A stretch of 64,000 nt of DNA from Photobacterium gaetbulicola Gung47. GTDB lineage: Bacteria; Pseudomonadota; Gammaproteobacteria; Enterobacterales; Vibrionaceae. Positions within the stretch are counted from its first letter, which is position 1; every line of letters begins with the position of its first letter. Where the stretch lies: contig CP005973.1 of NCBI GenBank assembly GCA_000940995.1, positions 372,001-436,000 on the forward strand, given 5' to 3'. Positions 61,175 through 64,000 of the stretch are shown here, piece by piece. The notes beneath the pieces were generated by a model that had not been told where the DNA came from, made no database searches, and worked only from the letters and a program-made list of their open reading frames with translations. The position numbers and the translations under genes were made by a program.

Positions 61175-64000
61175 GTGAGCACGATTGAACAGGCGCCTTT
61201 TACAGAGCAGTTGTATGTTAAAGGGACATTCAATGGTTGGGGTGACGATACACCAATGAACTATATTGGTGACGGTTGTTACCAGGCTGTGGTTTGCTTT
61301 TCAGCCGATCTTCATAACTTCAAAATATCCGATCAACAAGGCACTGAGGCATTTAGCTTTGCTGCGGATAAATACAAAGCGGTCGCCTGTGAGTTGAAAC
61401 AACCACAGACATTGATCCCTGCTAAGGGGATCGGCAACGATCTTACCTTCATGGCACCGGATACCGGTTTGTACACGATTTCAGTTAGGGTGTCGGACGA
61501 CAAAGTTGAAATGGTGATTGAAGCTGGGGGCGAAAACCTCGATAGCGAGCCGAACCGGGCATTGTTTGACGCGGGCTTTTCGGTCGAGGCTGGCAGAGGA
61601 GATGTAACTGGCAAAGGAAACAAGGTGCTAAGCCCTGAACAATTGTTTAGTGAGCTTGCTATCAGTGTTGAGCAGAGCGCCCCGTTTGTGTTCGGTGACA
61701 ATATCGACGGCTATTTTGATGGCGTGACCCACGGCTATGTCGCGGCGGGTAAGTACCGTCACAAGCAAGGCTGGTATCTCGGTGCAATGGCCTCGTTTGT
61801 CGATGGTGTGCTTAATGACAAAACCATAGCCGAAGAAGCTCGTATTTATCCTTATGGTGTTACCCACGGTTTTACAGGTGGTTCCGGTAATGACATAGAA
61901 GAAACTTTCATGTTGTTTTCCGGGCAAGACAGTCGCCAGCGCAGCGCTGCGATTACTGTTAAGTCGGCAGAGCCCGCTGTTTTAGCAATAGCTCCCCAGC
62001 TTAACCTGGCGATGGATAGTTCATCGGTGAAAGCATTTGATGGTGGTGTGGTGTACGCACTGTCTGAAGAGCTGCGCCAGGCGGGTACGCCGTCGTTTAT
62101 TGCGCTTTGTGCTAACAAGTCTTTCTCTTTTAGCGAAACGACTTTTGGTGAGACGCCAGCTCTAAAAAACAAGGTGCATTTGAGCGGCCATCATGTGAAG
62201 CCGTTACTGACGTCAACCGACCCACAAGCCGAGATGACCGTGTATCTGGCTTTTGCAGAAACGGAAGCAGAGGCGATTGCGCATGCGAGTTCACTGGTTA
62301 AACAGGATGGGGTGAGCATTCACTTGCAGCAGGTTTATGACATGCTGACTCACTCTTATGTTTGGACCTCTGATCGTGAATACAACCGTGCTTTGATGTG
62401 GGCTAAGGCGGCAGGCAAGGTATTCGTATCAACCGAGTTTGGCAAAGGTATTTGGGCTGGCCTTCCTTGGTTCAAAGACTGCTGGGGGCGTGACTCCTTT
62501 ATCGCCGTGCCGGGGATCACCTTGGTTAATGGTGACTTTGCCGATGCCAAGACCATCATTGATAACTTTGCGTCGATGCAGCTGACCGATGAATCCAATG
62601 TGAATTTTGGTCGTATCCCTAACCGGGTAACCAGCCTAACCAACATCATTTACAACACTACGGATGGCACGCCGTGGATGGTCCGTGAGGTGTGGGATTA
62701 CTTGCGTTACAGCGGTGACAAAGGCTATGCCAAGGCTATATACCCTGTGGTTCAAACCTACATTGCCGGTATCGAGAAGCACTATCTGGATGAACACGGA
62801 TTGATGACCCACCGTGACCCTGACACTTGGATGGATGCCAAGCTGGAAGGCAAGCTTCCTTGGTCGGCCCGCGGTACTCGAGCTAACGATATCCAGGCGC
62901 TTTGGTTCACCAGCCTATTGGTTGCCGTTGAACTGGCGAAGCTGACTGGTGATGAGCAGAGCGCTGAGTATTATCAGCAGATGGCTAAACGGGTGAGTGA
63001 AAGCTTCCAAAAGCTATTCTGGGATCAAGAACAACAAAAACTGGCGGATCGCCTGTATGCAGATGATCAGCGTGATCTTCAGGTGCGATCCAACCAGTTG
63101 ATGACGGTAACCGTGCCTTTTGACAACGGGTTACTGGATAAGAACATCGGTGCCAAGGTGGTGAAGAATGCGGTCAGTGAGTTGTTGTTCCCGTGGGGCA
63201 TCACGTCGCTGTCGCAATATGACCCGATTTTCCACCCGTACCATGCCAATCGCGATGAATACCATAAAGATGCCGCCTACCACAACGGGACAATCTGGGG
63301 CTGGAATGCCGGCTTTACGGTTTCAAGCCTGATCGAATATGGTTACGCGGATTTTGCCTATCAGCTAACCAAGAACCTTTCAGAGCAGATTTTGTATCTC
63401 GGTCATCGAGGGGCGATGAGCGAGAACTTGGATGCCTTTTTGAATCAAGAGGGCGGGTTAACCACAACCGGGACTTATGCCCAGGCTTGGTCGGTGTCGG
63501 AGTTTACCCGCAACGGTTATCAGGACTATATTGGCTTCAAGCCGGAGTTACTGGCAGACAAGGTAGTACTGGCTCCTTGTTTGCCATCGAGTTGGAAGCA
63601 GTTTGATGCCGAGCTTCGTTTCGGTGAATCGAATGCATTATCTGTTAGTTACCAGTTTACCGATCAAGGCTTGCAGCGTTTTGAGCTGGCTTATAAGGAG
63701 ACTAGTTTTTCCCAAGCTGTGGCAGTGCAGCTTGACCTTCATTTGATGGCACAAGACAAGGCAAAGTACCAATTAGTACTCGTGCCCGATGAATTACCGG
63801 CAGTGATCGAGTTTGATCCTGCTGTTGCCTCAGTGGTTGTGAACGGTAAGCAACGCGATCTTGTGCAAATCCAACCAAGCTATGCTGCCGTTATTGGTGA
63901 TCTAGCCTTTGCCAAGCCGGATCTCTCTTTGGCGTTCCCGGTGCTACAGGGGCAGCATGTGCTGCAGCAGCAAGTCGAAAATGCAGATCTTGTACAGGCG
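61175..64000 (+). CDS. GH133 amylo-alpha-1,6-glucosidase with N-terminal carbohydrate-binding-like module (3' truncated)
   Basis: At least 942 residues, open at the right edge. GTG start with AAGGA upstream. Residues about 8-80 look like a starch-binding fold (EQLYVKGTFNGWGDDTPMNY). An N-terminal GDE domain follows (about 150-330). The GDE_C alpha/alpha barrel begins near 395 (YNRALMWAKAAGKVFVSTEF), with Asp440 in WFKDCWGRDSF, later WMDAKLEGKLPWSARGTR and HNGTIWGWNAG. It should remove alpha-1,6-linked glucose from limit dextrins. No signal peptide is seen. Its position after malE suggests co-expression with maltodextrin uptake. Confidence 0.87.
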   Translation, partial: MSTIEQAPFTEQLYVKGTFNGWGDDTPMNYIGDGCYQAVVCFSADLHNFKISDQQGTEAFSFAADKYKAVACELKQPQTLIPAKGIGNDLTFMAPDTGLYTISVRVSDDKVEMVIEAGGENLDSEPNRALFDAGFSVEAGRGDVTGKGNKVLSPEQLFSELAISVEQSAPFVFGDNIDGYFDGVTHGYVAAGKYRHKQGWYLGAMASFVDGVLNDKTIAEEARIYPYGVTHGFTGGSGNDIEETFMLFSGQDSRQRSAAITVKSAEPAVLAIAPQLNLAMDSSSVKAFDGGVVYALSEELRQAGTPSFIALCANKSFSFSETTFGETPALKNKVHLSGHHVKPLLTSTDPQAEMTVYLAFAETEAEAIAHASSLVKQDGVSIHLQQVYDMLTHSYVWTSDREYNRALMWAKAAGKVFVSTEFGKGIWAGLPWFKDCWGRDSFIAVPGITLVNGDFADAKTIIDNFASMQLTDESNVNFGRIPNRVTSLTNIIYNTTDGTPWMVREVWDYLRYSGDKGYAKAIYPVVQTYIAGIEKHYLDEHGLMTHRDPDTWMDAKLEGKLPWSARGTRANDIQALWFTSLLVAVELAKLTGDEQSAEYYQQMAKRVSESFQKLFWDQEQQKLADRLYADDQRDLQVRSNQLMTVTVPFDNGLLDKNIGAKVVKNAVSELLFPWGITSLSQYDPIFHPYHANRDEYHKDAAYHNGTIWGWNAGFTVSSLIEYGYADFAYQLTKNLSEQILYLGHRGAMSENLDAFLNQEGGLTTTGTYAQAWSVSEFTRNGYQDYIGFKPELLADKVVLAPCLPSSWKQFDAELRFGESNALSVSYQFTDQGLQRFELAYKETSFSQAVAVQLDLHLMAQDKAKYQLVLVPDELPAVIEFDPAVASVVVNGKQRDLVQIQPSYAAVIGDLAFAKPDLSLAFPVLQGQHVLQQQVENADLVQA

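Noticed and set aside
1..64000. CRISPR arrays, prophage, insertion sequences, integrons, tRNA or rRNA genes
   Set aside because: No regularly spaced repeats, transposase or integrase signatures, attachment duplications or RNA gene motifs were seen in the window.

Overview
The window looks like chromosomal DNA of a marine gammaproteobacterium, most likely a member of the Vibrionaceae. The reasons are an mtlA-mtlD-mtlR operon of the Vibrio type, a CymA/diheme/MtrCAB-like cytochrome locus, a GH19 chitinase, and maltodextrin genes with CRP and MalT-like promoter sites. This placement is inference from gene content; no rRNA or tRNA gene is visible. I saw no phage, insertion sequence, integron or CRISPR array. 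Both edges cut genes: the 5' end of a YghU-type glutathione transferase on the left and the 3' end of a glycogen-debranching enzyme on the right.

Layout. 0-8 kb holds small metabolic and transport units, each next to a regulator: yghU, ydhR plus a membrane protein beside a divergent LysR gene, an SRPBCC protein, an AraC regulator divergent from a YfeH-type transporter, an EamA exporter divergent from a LysR gene, and ridA. 8-19 kb carries a secreted GH19 chitinase, an HAAAP amino-acid transporter, maltose acetyltransferase, a 622-residue protein built of four retropepsin-like repeats, a prolyl aminopeptidase-like hydrolase, an unknown lipoprotein and an M14 carboxypeptidase. 19-29 kb carries gabD, mog, a SYLF-domain protein with 11-residue repeats, adenine deaminase, a glutathione peroxidase, a CHAD protein and hpd, with an inverted-repeat element near 24.1 kb. 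29-36 kb is an extracellular electron transfer locus: a diheme cytochrome and a tetraheme NapC/CymA-type quinol dehydrogenase face an operon of a decaheme lipoprotein, a periplasmic decaheme cytochrome and an MtrB-type barrel. 36.7-42.2 kb is the mannitol operon, with a candidate antisense MtlS-like RNA, an unknown small gene and an EIIC-only copy of MtlA inserted between mtlD and mtlR.

42-64 kb is devoted to glucans and oligosaccharides: a Cra-like LacI regulator with visible operators beside a porin gene, a LamB maltoporin with paired palindromic operators, a LysR gene, an oligo-1,6-glucosidase, a protein joining an N-terminal carbohydrate-binding-like module to a tyrosine-phosphatase domain, GlgX, a second diverged LamB with malM, an intracellular alpha-amylase, malE and a GH133 debranching enzyme. 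Two unrelated membrane genes (an NhaP antiporter and an RDD protein) lie inside this stretch. Read together, the outer-membrane porins take in maltodextrins, MalE (with MalFGK, not in the window) imports them, and cytoplasmic GH13 and GH133 enzymes break them down.

The most unusual items are the glucan-phosphatase-like fusion (49.2-50.2 kb), the quadruple retropepsin-like protein (12.8-14.7 kb), the orphan EIIC (40.5-41.5 kb), the candidate MtlS RNA, and the sets of unassigned palindromic operators near 43.4 and 46.1 kb.
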